A stretch of 10,088 nt of DNA from Kiritimatiellota bacterium (GTDB taxonomy: Bacteria > Verrucomicrobiota > Kiritimatiellia > RFP12 > UBA1067), in contig WRML01000049.1 of NCBI GenBank assembly GCA_009777165.1, forward strand, positions 1 through 10,088, in the 5' to 3' direction. The first letter of the stretch is position 1. Every line of letters begins with the position of its first letter. Below the pieces are notes generated by a model. That model worked only from the letters and a program-made list of their open reading frames with translations, made no database searches and was not told the DNA's origin. Shown here one piece after another: positions 1 to 7,895 of the stretch. The position numbers were made by a program, and so were the translations under genes.

Positions 1-32
1 GACCCTCCCCCCCCACACATAACCGTCCCTGC

Positions 33-50
33 GCGGCGGCGAGCCGCCGC
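33..50. repeat. GC-rich perfect hairpin in repeat copy 1
   Basis: The arms gcggcggc (33-40) and gccgccgc (43-50) are exact reverse complements around GA. It lies 3' of pbpC and is repeated at 128-145. Either copy could be a weak terminator for the minus-strand operon, or a dispersed palindromic element that was duplicated with its flanks. Confidence 0.7.
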
Positions 51-127
51 ACTCCAGAGGTTGCCCGCCACGCGCAAGGGGGGGGGCATGTGACCCTCCC
101 CACACACAACCGTCCCCGCGACGGAAA

Positions 128-145
128 GCGGCGGCAAGCCGCCGC
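128..145. repeat. GC-rich perfect hairpin in repeat copy 2
   Basis: The arms gcggcggc (128-135) and gccgccgc (138-145) pair around AA. Read on the minus strand the hairpin is followed by TTTCC, about 58 nt past the pbpC stop. That makes it the closer of the two candidate terminators for the operon, though the U-tract is poor. Confidence 0.6.
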
Positions 146-202
146 ACTCCAGAGGTTGCCCGCCACGCGCAAGGGGGGGGGCGTGTGACCCTCTCCCCCC
201 GT

Positions 203-2467
203 TCACTCGACATGAACCTGGACACAGGCGGTTTTGCCGCTGGGGGTTAGACAGACGATGGTGTGCGTGCCGTGCTGGATGCTCCAATAGAGCGGAGCAG
301 TTGAGGTGCTGATGCCAAAGGGACGGTCGTTGACAAACCAGTGGAGTGCCTCGTCTGCGGGAGCGCCTTCCGCTTGCAGCGGGATTTGCTGGCGCAGTCC
401 CGGGAAGTCGGGCAAGCGGCGGTAGGCGCTGTTGGCGAGCGGCGAGGTGATGCGGATGGTCGCGGCGGCATCCGTGCCATTGGACGTCGAGGGTTCGGGC
501 GGGGCACGACGTGCCCCGCCCCGTTCATGCAAGAGTGGGCACGTCCGCCGCAGGCTGACACGGTCAATGCGCCAGTCGGATACGCAGTGGAGACACTGGG
601 GCGTTGGCAATAACCCGCTGTCCTCGCACACAAGGGTCTGGCTCAGCCCCCCTGGGGAGACGAAGCAGGGCCCCTGATTGTCGGGGTAGAGTTGACGGAA
701 CACATCCCACGCGATGGGGGTCGCGGTCTGCCGCCCGACCAGGTGCGCGCCGGACGAGCCATCCGGATTTCCGACCCAAATGCCGACAACATAGTCAGCG
801 TTCCATGCGATTGCCCATGCGTCGCGCAACCCTGCCGATGTGCCGGTCTTCCATGCCATGCGGGGTAAGCGCACGTCGGCGATATGGCCTGTCGTGTCCA
901 GCGCGCGCTCCTCGCCTGAAAGGATGTCGCTGATGAGCCATGCCGCTTGCGCGGAGAAGAGTTGGCGTCCCCCCTCTTCGGTACGGCGCGATTCCACGGC
1001 GTGGACGGGTCTCCAGATACCGCCGCGGGCAATGCAGGCGTAGGCGTTGGCGATGTCCACGAGGCGGATTGACGCGTTGCCCAGCACCAGCCCAAGCCCG
1101 TAATGCGCGGCAGGGCGGTTCACGGTCTGCAAGCCGAGTTCGCGGAGCAGCCCGTGAAAACGCGGCAAGCCAATCCGCTGCTCAACGTCCACAGCGGGAA
1201 TGTTCAGGGAGTCCACAAGCGCATCACGAACCGTGACTGCGCCACGGAACGTCTGCGAAAAATTCTGCGGTGTCAACCCTGCGAATGTGCGCGGGGTGTC
1301 CGCCAGCACCGTGCTAGGCGTGAGCAGTCCTGTATCGAACGCCATGGCGTAGGCGAAAGGTTTGAGCGTGGATCCTGCGGCACGGGAGGCCGACACGCCG
1401 TTGACCTGCCCGGAGTCCGGCGCAAAGTAATCGTGCGAACCCACGAACGCGCGGATCGCGCCTGTCTGGACTTCAAGGAGGATCAAGGCGCCGTGACTTC
1501 CCGCGAGGTCACGCACATGACGCGCCAGCGTCTGTTCCGCGATCGTTTGGAGCGAGACATCGAGCGTGGTGCGTAGCGCATAGCGCGGCGAGGGCTCGCC
1601 CCTTGGAGGGCGGGCATCCCCGCGAGCCGTTGTGATCCGATCCACCCACTGCGCGAAATGCGGGGCGCGGAACGGGTAATCGCGCATCTGCGCTTGCACG
1701 GGTTCCTGTTCGGCTTCGATCCGTTGTGTCTCAGAGATGTACCCGCACTGCTGCATCCGTTCCAGCACATGGCGCTGGCGCTTTTGGGCGGCGGCCGGGA
1801 AACGGTCCGGGCGGAGGCGCGAGGGTGACTGCGGCAGCCCAGCCAGCAATGCGGCTTGCGCCAGACTGAGGGATTCGGCGTCCTTGCCGAAATAACGCTG
1901 GGCGGCGGCCTCGATGCCGACGATATTCCCGCCGAAGGGTGCGCGGTTGAGGTAGTGCGACAGGATCGCAATCTTCGGCAACTGGCGCTCCAGTTGCCGG
2001 GCGCGGAACGCCTCAACACCTTTGTTCCACCAGGTGCGCTTGCGCGGGTCAATGAGGCGGACAACCTGGGCGCTGATCGTCGAGGCGCCCGAGACGCGCC
2101 GGGCATTGCTGATGTTTTGTTTCGCGGCGCGTAACAGGGCAAGGACATCAATACCGGTGTGACGCCAGAAGCGTTTGTCCTCTGTGGCGACAACTGCTTG
2201 CACGATCCAGTGGTGGGGTTGGGCAGCGTATGTCGGGCGGCAATCCTCCCCATGCGGGCCCAGGCGGACACACAACGCCTCGCCCTGCCGGTCTGTGATG
2301 ATCCTGCCGGCAGGGAAGCGTTCGAGCTTCTCCGTTGGGAACGAGAACAGCTGTTCCACCAACACCATGACCACGGCGATACGGAGGCAAACACGTGGCG
2401 TGTGATATAGGCCGCCTTTTCGATTGGACTGTTTTTCGTCTTTCAGGTATGCCCGTAATGCACGCAT
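203..2467 (-). CDS. pbpC: Penicillin-binding protein 1C (bifunctional peptidoglycan glycosyltransferase/transpeptidase)
   Basis: Class A penicillin-binding protein that polymerises lipid II glycan strands and cross-links stem peptides on the periplasmic face of the inner membrane. The 754-residue product has a membrane anchor at about 25-43. The GT51 domain follows: EDKRFWRHTG with catalytic E96, GASTISAQ at 127-134, QLE ending at E160, and KxxILxxYLN at 165-174. The transpeptidase domain has STLK with nucleophile S366, SLN 420-422 and KTGT 540-543. A C-terminal PBP1C-type domain spans about 672-754. All catalytic motifs are intact. Start: the open frame extends to 2647, but that extension overlaps the 3' end of the macroglobulin gene and is Arg/Pro-rich. 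AAGGAG sits 5 nt before the ATG at 2467, which is chosen. It is the second gene of an operon, 47 bp after the macroglobulin, the order also seen in E. coli (yfhM-pbpC). Two GC-rich palindromes lie in interdomain linkers. Confidence 0.95.
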   Translation of the reverse strand: MRALRAYLKDEKQSNRKGGLYHTPRVCLRIAVVMVLVEQLFSFPTEKLERFPAGRIITDRQGEALCVRLGPHGEDCRPTYAAQPHHWIVQAVVATEDKRFWRHTGIDVLALLRAAKQNISNARRVSGASTISAQVVRLIDPRKRTWWNKGVEAFRARQLERQLPKIAILSHYLNRAPFGGNIVGIEAAAQRYFGKDAESLSLAQAALLAGLPQSPSRLRPDRFPAAAQKRQRHVLERMQQCGYISETQRIEAEQEPVQAQMRDYPFRAPHFAQWVDRITTARGDARPPRGEPSPRYALRTTLDVSLQTIAEQTLARHVRDLAGSHGALILLEVQTGAIRAFVGSHDYFAPDSGQVNGVSASRAAGSTLKPFAYAMAFDTGLLTPSTVLADTPRTFAGLTPQNFSQTFRGAVTVRDALVDSLNIPAVDVEQRIGLPRFHGLLRELGLQTVNRPAAHYGLGLVLGNASIRLVDIANAYACIARGGIWRPVHAVESRRTEEGGRQLFSAQAAWLISDILSGEERALDTTGHIADVRLPRMAWKTGTSAGLRDAWAIAWNADYVVGIWVGNPDGSSGAHLVGRQTATPIAWDVFRQLYPDNQGPCFVSPGGLSQTLVCEDSGLLPTPQCLHCVSDWRIDRVSLRRTCPLLHERGGARRAPPEPSTSNGTDAAATIRITSPLANSAYRRLPDFPGLRQQIPLQAEGAPADEALHWFVNDRPFGISTSTAPLYWSIQHGTHTIVCLTPSGKTACVQVHVE
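497..521. repeat. 25-bp near-perfect palindrome inside pbpC
   Basis: The arms 497-508 (gggcggggcacg) and 510-521 (cgtgccccgccc) are exact 12-bp reverse complements around one base. It encodes about residues 649-657 (GGARRAPPE), in the linker between the transpeptidase domain and the C-terminal domain. It looks like an in-frame inserted element. Confidence 0.8.
1593..1628. repeat. GC-rich inverted repeat inside pbpC
   Basis: The arms ggctcgc (1593-1599) and gcgagcc (1622-1628) flank a G/C-rich middle. It encodes about residues 280-292 (RGDARPPRGEPS), between the glycosyltransferase domain and the LRTTLD segment that opens the transpeptidase half. This position would tolerate extra residues. 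Confidence 0.55.
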
Positions 2468-2472
2468 ATTTT

Positions 2473-2478
2473 CTCCTT
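2473..2478 (-). promoter_or_regulatory. Ribosome binding site of pbpC
   Basis: AAGGAG on the minus strand, 5 nt before the ATG at 2467. It decides the start over the upstream in-frame ATG at 2647, which lies within the macroglobulin gene. Confidence 0.8.
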
Positions 2479-2514
2479 CAAGGATAACAGCTCTGGGGCA
2501 GAAAGGCGTTGCGA

Positions 2515-5500
2515 CTAGGGGTTGACGGTGACGCGCCGGGAGGGGGAGACCGCGCGGAGGTCGGGATCGTACATCCCGCTGACCGTGACGGGGGGGGCGA
2601 TGAAGTCGCCGGGGGTGACGGCGCGGATCGCGTAGTGGAAGGAGCATCTGCCGGAAAAACCATCGGTGAAAAAGAGCATCCGGTCGTCGCGGGCCTCGCG
2701 TGTGATGGCACGCTCAACGACCTCTTCGAGCCACTCGACCGCCATGCTGGTCTTCACGTTCGGGTTCTCAATCTCCCAGCCCGCGGGCAACAGCGATTCG
2801 ATGATGAGGTGGCTGCGCATCTTTCCAAGGGTATCGACCGTGATCCGCACGACGACGAGGTCGCCCTGCCGGAGGGTGCGGGTGTCAATGGGGTTGCCCG
2901 CAAGGTCAAGGTAGTCCTGCTCGACGACGAGGCCTTGCTGCTTGGGCGGTTCGGGCGCATTGTCAACGCCTTCGAAACGCACGAGGAGGAAGGCTTGCCC
3001 GGGGCCGTCGTTACGGAGTTGGAGGGTGGTTGCATTTTTGCCGGGTCCGAACACAGACGCGACATCGTTCGTGGGGCCGAATGCTTGGGTTTGCCCACCC
3101 CATTGGATCGTGCCGCTGAAAGGCTTTTCCGCGTCGGGTAGCTGATCCGCGAGTTTGCCGAAGGCGAGGAGCGCGAAGGCGTTGTCTTGCGTACAGCCGA
3201 AATGACCGTCGTGCTGACGTGAACGCAGCGTTTGCACCAGCTGGCCGACCATCGGCGTTTGGGCGTCAATCTCCAGCCATGCCATGAGCAGGAGTGCGGT
3301 GTCGCGGACATCGCTGTCGCCCCAGTCGGCGGCGTCGCGTGGGCGCGGCGTGGGCAGGGGGATGGTCTCCAGCATCGCCGTTGCCTTGCGCGGGTCGCCC
3401 GCCAGCATCCATGCTGTGGCCAAGTGCGTACACGCGGCGGTGTTGAGCTGATCCGCCTGATCGGTCAGGCGCGACATCCATCCGTAATCGGGTTTCTGCG
3501 CCAGCGCGAGGATGTGGCAGGTGTAGGCGTTGTCCTGCATCGTGCGGCCCCTCCACTGCGTGGTGTCGGAGGTGGATGCCCACATGGTGCCGAGCCATTT
3601 CACCGCCGGGTCCAGCACGGCGGCGGGGACGGTGAAGCCGGCTTGTTTGGCTTCCAGCAGGAAGTGGATGGCGTAGCGCGAGGCGGCGCGGTCCGTTTGA
3701 TAGGTGTGCGGCCAAAGCGCGAAGGAGCCGTCCCACACCTGCATGGAGGACACGCGGCGGATGGCGGCCTCGACGTATTGGTCGGGGTCGCCCGAAACTT
3801 TCGCGGCAGGGCGCAGACGCTCGATCCACCGTTGCGCGCGGAGGAGCGGGAACGCGCCTGACACGGTCTGCTCCAAGCAACCGTACGGATAATGCACGAC
3901 GTAGTCCAGCGCGCGCCCCAACTGCACAGCGGCAAATGCGGACATCGTGACGGAGGCGACGCAGGATTCGGGCATCCAGCTTGCAGGGGCGCTGAAGGTC
4001 AGGCTCTCGTTCGGGGCGAGCACGGAGGGTGTCGTGGTGACCTGCAACCCGCCCGCAGGGCGCACGGCAAGCTCGATGGTTTCACGATAGAGGATGTTCG
4101 GCTCACCAGGGCGTTCGCCCTCCACTGCGATGGTGCACAGTGCCTTGCCGGGTGTGTTGCCGGCGATCCACTGCGCTTCCAGCTTGGTGGATTGCCCTGC
4201 GCGAACCTGCATGCGTTGCTCGGCCGGCTCGACGCGGATAGGGCCGTCCGCAATCAGGCGCACCACGGCATCCATGTCGTTCATGCTGGTGTTGTGGAGC
4301 GGGATGACGGAGGTACAGCGGTCGTCCGTGGCCAGGAACCGCGGCAGGGAGGGCTGTACGACCAGATCGCGCTTGACCTCGACATGCCCGGTCTCGCATC
4401 CCACATGCTCGGCGTTGTACGCGACGGCCATGAGGCGCAATGCGCCTGTGAATTCCGGCACGTCCAAGACCATCGCGGCTTCGCCGTGTTCATCGAGCGG
4501 CACGTTGGATTTCCACAGCGCGACCGACTTGAAACGGCGCGCCTGAATGGGGTTGAGGCGGCGGCGCAAGGCGGAGACTTCACTGTCGCCGCCCGGGGCC
4601 GGCGTTGTCTCCAAGGTGTCATCCATCAAGGGCATGAGGTCACTGTACAAATCATACAGGCGGAAGCCGAGTTCGCGCTGGCGTTGCCAATAGGCGAGGG
4701 GGTCAGGGGTACGGAATGCGGTCAGCAGACAAATCCCTTCGTCCACCGCCATGAGCGTGACCGCGCCGCGCGCTGGCTGGCCCGCCGCGTCTTGCGCCTG
4801 GATGCGGACGTGCAGCGGCGACTGCGGCTCGATGCGCTCAGGTGCGGTGATCGTCACGTTCAGGCGGTGCGTGGGCCTCTCGACCGGGAGCACCACCGTG
4901 CCGACGGCGCGGTGCGCGCTCCACATGGACTCCGCCACGGCGGGACGGATGACCATGACCGTGACATACGCATTCGGCGCAAAGGCCTCCTCGACGGCAA
5001 TGTCGCGTTCGAGGGTGTTGTGGTCGAGTGTGAAACGATGCGTCGTCTGCACGGCCTCTTGTCCGATGGTCAGCAGCGCCTCGCCGGGGAACGGCGATCG
5101 GATGATCAGCCGCGCGGTCTCCCCCGGATGATAGGCTTCCTTGCGGTCCCACTCCAGCTCAACGGTGCCGGGTTTCTCGCGGTTCCACTCGCCCCAATAC
5201 CCGTCACCCGTACCCGCATAGAAGGTGATGCTGGAAGAGGCGCCCGAGACGGGGTCGGTCACGGCCAGGAGGTAGTGCCCGGCCGTCTCAACGGCGAACG
5301 GCCACCACGGTGTGCCGGTGTTGCCCGCGACCGTGAGCGTGTCGTTGCGGATCTCGGTCAGTTGACGTTCGGAGAGCCATTCATACCTGCCGTTCGGGTT
5401 GCGCCGCATGGCGGAGATCCAGGTGACGCGCGAGAGCGTGATGGTGAGCGGCACCGGGGCCGGCACGGCGGTCTCGTCCGGCTGGAGCGCAGCGATGTCG

Positions 5501-7725
5501 ATGTGCTGTGTCTTCGCAAGGGGTACCGCCCCTTGCCACGAGGGGCGTAACCCCACATAGAAGGGATAGGCGTCCATGCGGCGCGACGCATAGGCAGTGA
5601 CCGCCCGCCCGTTGGGTTCGCGTACCGTTGCGCTGACCATCGCGAGGATTGCGGCAGACGGTTTGATCGCTTGGATCGTTTCCGTCGAGAACGCCCATGT
5701 GCCCTTGTCATCCAGACGTCCAATGCCCGCTTCGCGGACGACGGTCGGGAACTGTTTTACGGGGTCGCCGAAAACCCAGTCCTTCCACTTCGCCGGGGCA
5801 AACGGCGTCTCGCGATACGTCACGGAGGCGGTCACCGGAAGGTCGGCAGCCTCCCGTCCAAACAGGAACGCCGCCGTCACCGTGGCCTCCAGCGTCTCCC
5901 CGGCAGGGAGGGGGCTGGTCGGCATCTCAATCTGGGCGCGGATCTGCGGAGGCACGAACTCCTCCACCGCGACCGTTGTCTTGCCGAGCACCGTCTGCGT
6001 GCCGGGCATTCGCACCTCAATCGCATAGGTGCCGGTGGATGCGTAGTCGGGGAGAGGGATTTCCGCAATCGCCGCGCCGAACGTGTCCAACTGGACGGCT
6101 TGCTCGCTGAAGGTCTTGCCGTTGGGGCGGATCACATGGAGCATGGCAAGGAACGGTGCGGGCGCGTGCAGCTGCGAATCCCTGACGAGCGTCTGGACAA
6201 AGAGGGTCTCCCCGGGACGGTAGATGCCGCGCTCCGTAAAGACGGCGGCATCGAGCTGCCCCTCCTGCAGGTAGGGGGGGGCGGAGACCGCCCCTGCGAG
6301 GGAGACGCTTTGGCGCGCAACGTCAATGTAGGAAATGTCGTCCGGCGTTGCCGCGATGACCGCCAACGGCTTGCCCGCAAATCGCTCCGGGGCCCATTGC
6401 AAACGCACCAGCCCCTGCGGGTCCGTCGCCCCTGACGCCAGGGTCTCGTTACGGTCCGACAGCAGGGTGACGCGCGCATCGGCCATGGCGCGCGCGCTCA
6501 CGAGCGAGTTGACCCACACCACCGCGCTGGTGGTGGAGAGCTTCGCCGCAATGCCGATGTCCGTCACGACGATCATGCGCGCGTCCTCCGGCCCGGAATC
6601 GTCTTTCTGCTCGTCCTTGACGCGAAGGCGGTAAATGCCGCGGGGGGGGGTCGCGGAGAGTTTCGACAACGCCACGACTCCGGCCCCGGTCCCATCGGTT
6701 TCCACTCGTAACGGGAGATTGGTCAGCGTTTCGCCGATCCCCGTTAAAAAATCCCCCTCCAGACGCTGGGTTTCAAGCATGATGGACGGGAAGAGGTTGT
6801 TCTCCGCAACGGGTTCCAGGGAGGCGCGGAAGGTCTTCATGCCTGCCGCCTTGATGGGCACCTGTAACGTGCCATGGGGCGCGAGGTAACGGCCCGTCGT
6901 GTCAATTCTGATCGCGGGATGCCGCATGGGGATCTGGAGGGTGCGCTTGACGGTTTTGGGGAGGGTGACGCCATCCGCCGCGGGGAGCCCCGCTTGGAGG
7001 GTAATCGCGTAAAGCCCGTCCGGCTTGAAATCGCCGCTCAGCTCAATGCCCTGGCCGCGCCACGTGCTGTAGGTGCTGATGTTCATGTTGACCGGGGGCA
7101 CGACCTCGATAAACGGTTTGGCATCCTCCGCCTTGGGGGTGCTCGATAATCGGATGCGGATCTGCGGTTTTCCAAAGGTGGGGCACTCCGCCTCCATGTC
7201 GTGGAAAACAAGGTTCCTGTTGAGATCAATCGTTCCGGACACTTTCTCGGTCATGACGCGATTCGATCCAGCCGCCGGCAACCCCTCTTGGAGCGTGTAG
7301 TTCAACACGGCGTCAGGCACCGGCGCAGTCGTCTCGATGACGACCAGGCCCTGGGAGTCTGCCGGGCTGACGATCTGGTAATCAACCCCCTCTTGCTCGC
7401 GTGTCGTAAAGGAGAGAAAGCGCGGCAGTTGACCCAGGTCTGGCGCGGCGTTGAACTGAAGCCGGGCGCGCACACGTTGACTGTACTCAACGGTGGACGC
7501 CTCAACACCGCGCAACCGCAACGGCTCAACGGCAACCGGCGTAGATGTGCCGACATCCTGCACAGGACGTGCTGTTGGTTCTTCTGTCTGTTCGTGTTGC
7601 CGCCGTTCCACGACCGACGCGATCCGCCAAAGCCCGACGGCATTGACGACCAGGAAAGCAGCCGCAAGCACAAACCATTTCCACGCACTGCACGGAATCC
7701 GTGACCGGGAAGGAGAATCTGTCAT
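2515..7725 (-). CDS. yfhM: Bacterial alpha-2-macroglobulin, thioester type, membrane-anchored
   Basis: Large periplasmic protease trap of the YfhM/ECAM family. A protease cleaves the bait region, the protein closes, and an internal Cys-Gln thioester links to the attacker. The 1736-residue product (E. coli about 1650) has a hydrophobic segment at about 17-33 after a short basic N-terminus. No lipobox cysteine follows it, so a membrane anchor is inferred instead of the lipoprotein anchor of E. coli. Recognisable parts are the MG2-like motif GIYRPGE at 500-506, a probable bait region at about 1032-1064, then FKSVALW at 1065-1071 opening the core macroglobulin domain. The thioester motif CLEQ is at 1283-1286 (C1283, Q1286). 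The C-terminal domain has AIRAVTPGDF and MYDP motifs. GAGGA lies 7 nt before the ATG. It is first in the operon with pbpC and has its own promoter. Two GC-rich palindromes and G8/G9 tracts lie within it. The E. coli symbol is used by homology. Confidence 0.95.
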   Translation of the reverse strand: MTDSPSRSRIPCSAWKWFVLAAAFLVVNAVGLWRIASVVERRQHEQTEEPTARPVQDVGTSTPVAVEPLRLRGVEASTVEYSQRVRARLQFNAAPDLGQLPRFLSFTTREQEGVDYQIVSPADSQGLVVIETTAPVPDAVLNYTLQEGLPAAGSNRVMTEKVSGTIDLNRNLVFHDMEAECPTFGKPQIRIRLSSTPKAEDAKPFIEVVPPVNMNISTYSTWRGQGIELSGDFKPDGLYAITLQAGLPAADGVTLPKTVKRTLQIPMRHPAIRIDTTGRYLAPHGTLQVPIKAAGMKTFRASLEPVAENNLFPSIMLETQRLEGDFLTGIGETLTNLPLRVETDGTGAGVVALSKLSATPPRGIYRLRVKDEQKDDSGPEDARMIVVTDIGIAAKLSTTSAVVWVNSLVSARAMADARVTLLSDRNETLASGATDPQGLVRLQWAPERFAGKPLAVIAATPDDISYIDVARQSVSLAGAVSAPPYLQEGQLDAAVFTERGIYRPGETLFVQTLVRDSQLHAPAPFLAMLHVIRPNGKTFSEQAVQLDTFGAAIAEIPLPDYASTGTYAIEVRMPGTQTVLGKTTVAVEEFVPPQIRAQIEMPTSPLPAGETLEATVTAAFLFGREAADLPVTASVTYRETPFAPAKWKDWVFGDPVKQFPTVVREAGIGRLDDKGTWAFSTETIQAIKPSAAILAMVSATVREPNGRAVTAYASRRMDAYPFYVGLRPSWQGAVPLAKTQHIDIAALQPDETAVPAPVPLTITLSRVTWISAMRRNPNGRYEWLSERQLTEIRNDTLTVAGNTGTPWWPFAVETAGHYLLAVTDPVSGASSSITFYAGTGDGYWGEWNREKPGTVELEWDRKEAYHPGETARLIIRSPFPGEALLTIGQEAVQTTHRFTLDHNTLERDIAVEEAFAPNAYVTVMVIRPAVAESMWSAHRAVGTVVLPVERPTHRLNVTITAPERIEPQSPLHVRIQAQDAAGQPARGAVTLMAVDEGICLLTAFRTPDPLAYWQRQRELGFRLYDLYSDLMPLMDDTLETTPAPGGDSEVSALRRRLNPIQARRFKSVALWKSNVPLDEHGEAAMVLDVPEFTGALRLMAVAYNAEHVGCETGHVEVKRDLVVQPSLPRFLATDDRCTSVIPLHNTSMNDMDAVVRLIADGPIRVEPAEQRMQVRAGQSTKLEAQWIAGNTPGKALCTIAVEGERPGEPNILYRETIELAVRPAGGLQVTTTPSVLAPNESLTFSAPASWMPESCVASVTMSAFAAVQLGRALDYVVHYPYGCLEQTVSGAFPLLRAQRWIERLRPAAKVSGDPDQYVEAAIRRVSSMQVWDGSFALWPHTYQTDRAASRYAIHFLLEAKQAGFTVPAAVLDPAVKWLGTMWASTSDTTQWRGRTMQDNAYTCHILALAQKPDYGWMSRLTDQADQLNTAACTHLATAWMLAGDPRKATAMLETIPLPTPRPRDAADWGDSDVRDTALLLMAWLEIDAQTPMVGQLVQTLRSRQHDGHFGCTQDNAFALLAFGKLADQLPDAEKPFSGTIQWGGQTQAFGPTNDVASVFGPGKNATTLQLRNDGPGQAFLLVRFEGVDNAPEPPKQQGLVVEQDYLDLAGNPIDTRTLRQGDLVVVRITVDTLGKMRSHLIIESLLPAGWEIENPNVKTSMAVEWLEEVVERAITREARDDRMLFFTDGFSGRCSFHYAIRAVTPGDFIAPPVTVSGMYDPDLRAVSPSRRVTVNP
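5516..5553. repeat. Double hairpin element inside the macroglobulin gene
   Basis: Arms gcaagggg (5516-5523) and ccccttgc (5529-5536) form one perfect hairpin. GGGG (5541-5544) and CCCC (5550-5553) form a small second one. It encodes about residues 725-737 (RPSWQGAVPLAKT) between two macroglobulin domains. Confidence 0.65.
6278..6294. repeat. 17-bp palindrome inside the macroglobulin gene
   Basis: Arms ggggcgg (6278-6284) and ccgcccc (6288-6294) pair around AGA. It overlaps a run of eight G (6274-6281). It encodes residues near 477-483 (GAVSAPP), just before the MG2-like domain that carries GIYRPGE. Confidence 0.6.
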
Positions 7726-7732
7726 GACATCG

Positions 7733-7737
7733 TCCTC
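7733..7737 (-). promoter_or_regulatory. Ribosome binding site of the macroglobulin gene
   Basis: GAGGA on the minus strand, 7 nt before the ATG at 7725. A second ATG at 7730 is out of frame, so 7725 is kept as the start. Confidence 0.65.
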
Positions 7738-7766
7738 ATCTGTTTATTTGTTTGATTCGGAGAAAC

Positions 7767-7796
7767 AAGATACATGAACATCTGCCCCATTGTCAA
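7767..7796 (-). promoter_or_regulatory. Sigma-70-like promoter of the macroglobulin-pbpC operon
   Basis: On the minus strand TTGACA (7796-7791) is followed after 18 bp by TATCTT (7772-7767). Transcription would start near 7760, giving a leader of about 35 nt. The -35 is a perfect consensus match. It lies next to the 11-bp repeat array, which separates it from the ilvC promoter. Confidence 0.6.
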
Positions 7797-7821
7797 CCGC
7801 AAAGTGCAAAGGCAATTCACC

Positions 7822-7877
7822 AAAGGCAAATCAAAGCGCAAATCAAAGGCAAATCAAAGGCAAATCATTCGCGAATC
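7822..7877. repeat. Array of 11-bp repeats in the divergent macroglobulin/ilvC intergenic region
   Basis: On the plus strand AAAGGCAAATC occurs at 7822-7832, 7845-7855 and 7856-7866. A 12-bp variant AAAGCGCAAATC is at 7833-7844, and a degenerate fifth unit ATTCGCGAATC, containing a perfect 10-bp palindrome, is at 7867-7877. A looser relative may occupy 7801-7821. A-tracts recur about once per helical turn, which predicts curved DNA or a row of protein sites. The array sits upstream of the -35 elements of both divergent promoters, so it could serve either. Confidence 0.85.
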
Positions 7878-7895
7878 ATTTCTGTCGATTTACAC

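Larger units (their letters stand above)
1..200. repeat. Tandem ~91-95 bp repeat downstream of pbpC (two full copies plus a start of a third)
   Basis: Copy 1 is 1-91 and copy 2 is 92-186. A third copy begins at 187 (gaccct) and stops at about 200, just before the pbpC stop codon. Each copy has a C-rich start, a GC hairpin (33-50 and 128-145), the shared segment cactccagaggttgcccgcc, and a run of nine G (78-86 and 173-181). The copies differ by small indels and by a short insertion (acggaaa) in copy 2. The first copy may continue outside the window. No gene was seen in this stretch. The hairpins could end pbpC transcription, but on the minus strand only three T follow them. Confidence 0.9.

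Noticed and set aside
2468..2647. N-terminal extension of pbpC to an ATG at 2647
   Set aside because: It overlaps the macroglobulin 3' end, is Arg/Pro-rich, and the ATG at 2467 has AAGGAG and begins a normal PBP1C N-terminus.
3892..5550. 552-codon open frame on the plus strand
   Set aside because: It lies wholly antisense to the macroglobulin gene, has Arg/His/Gly-rich low-complexity composition and no family signature. It is a GC-rich shadow.
7822..7877. CRISPR array
   Set aside because: The units are 11 bp and directly abutting, with no spacers and no cas genes.
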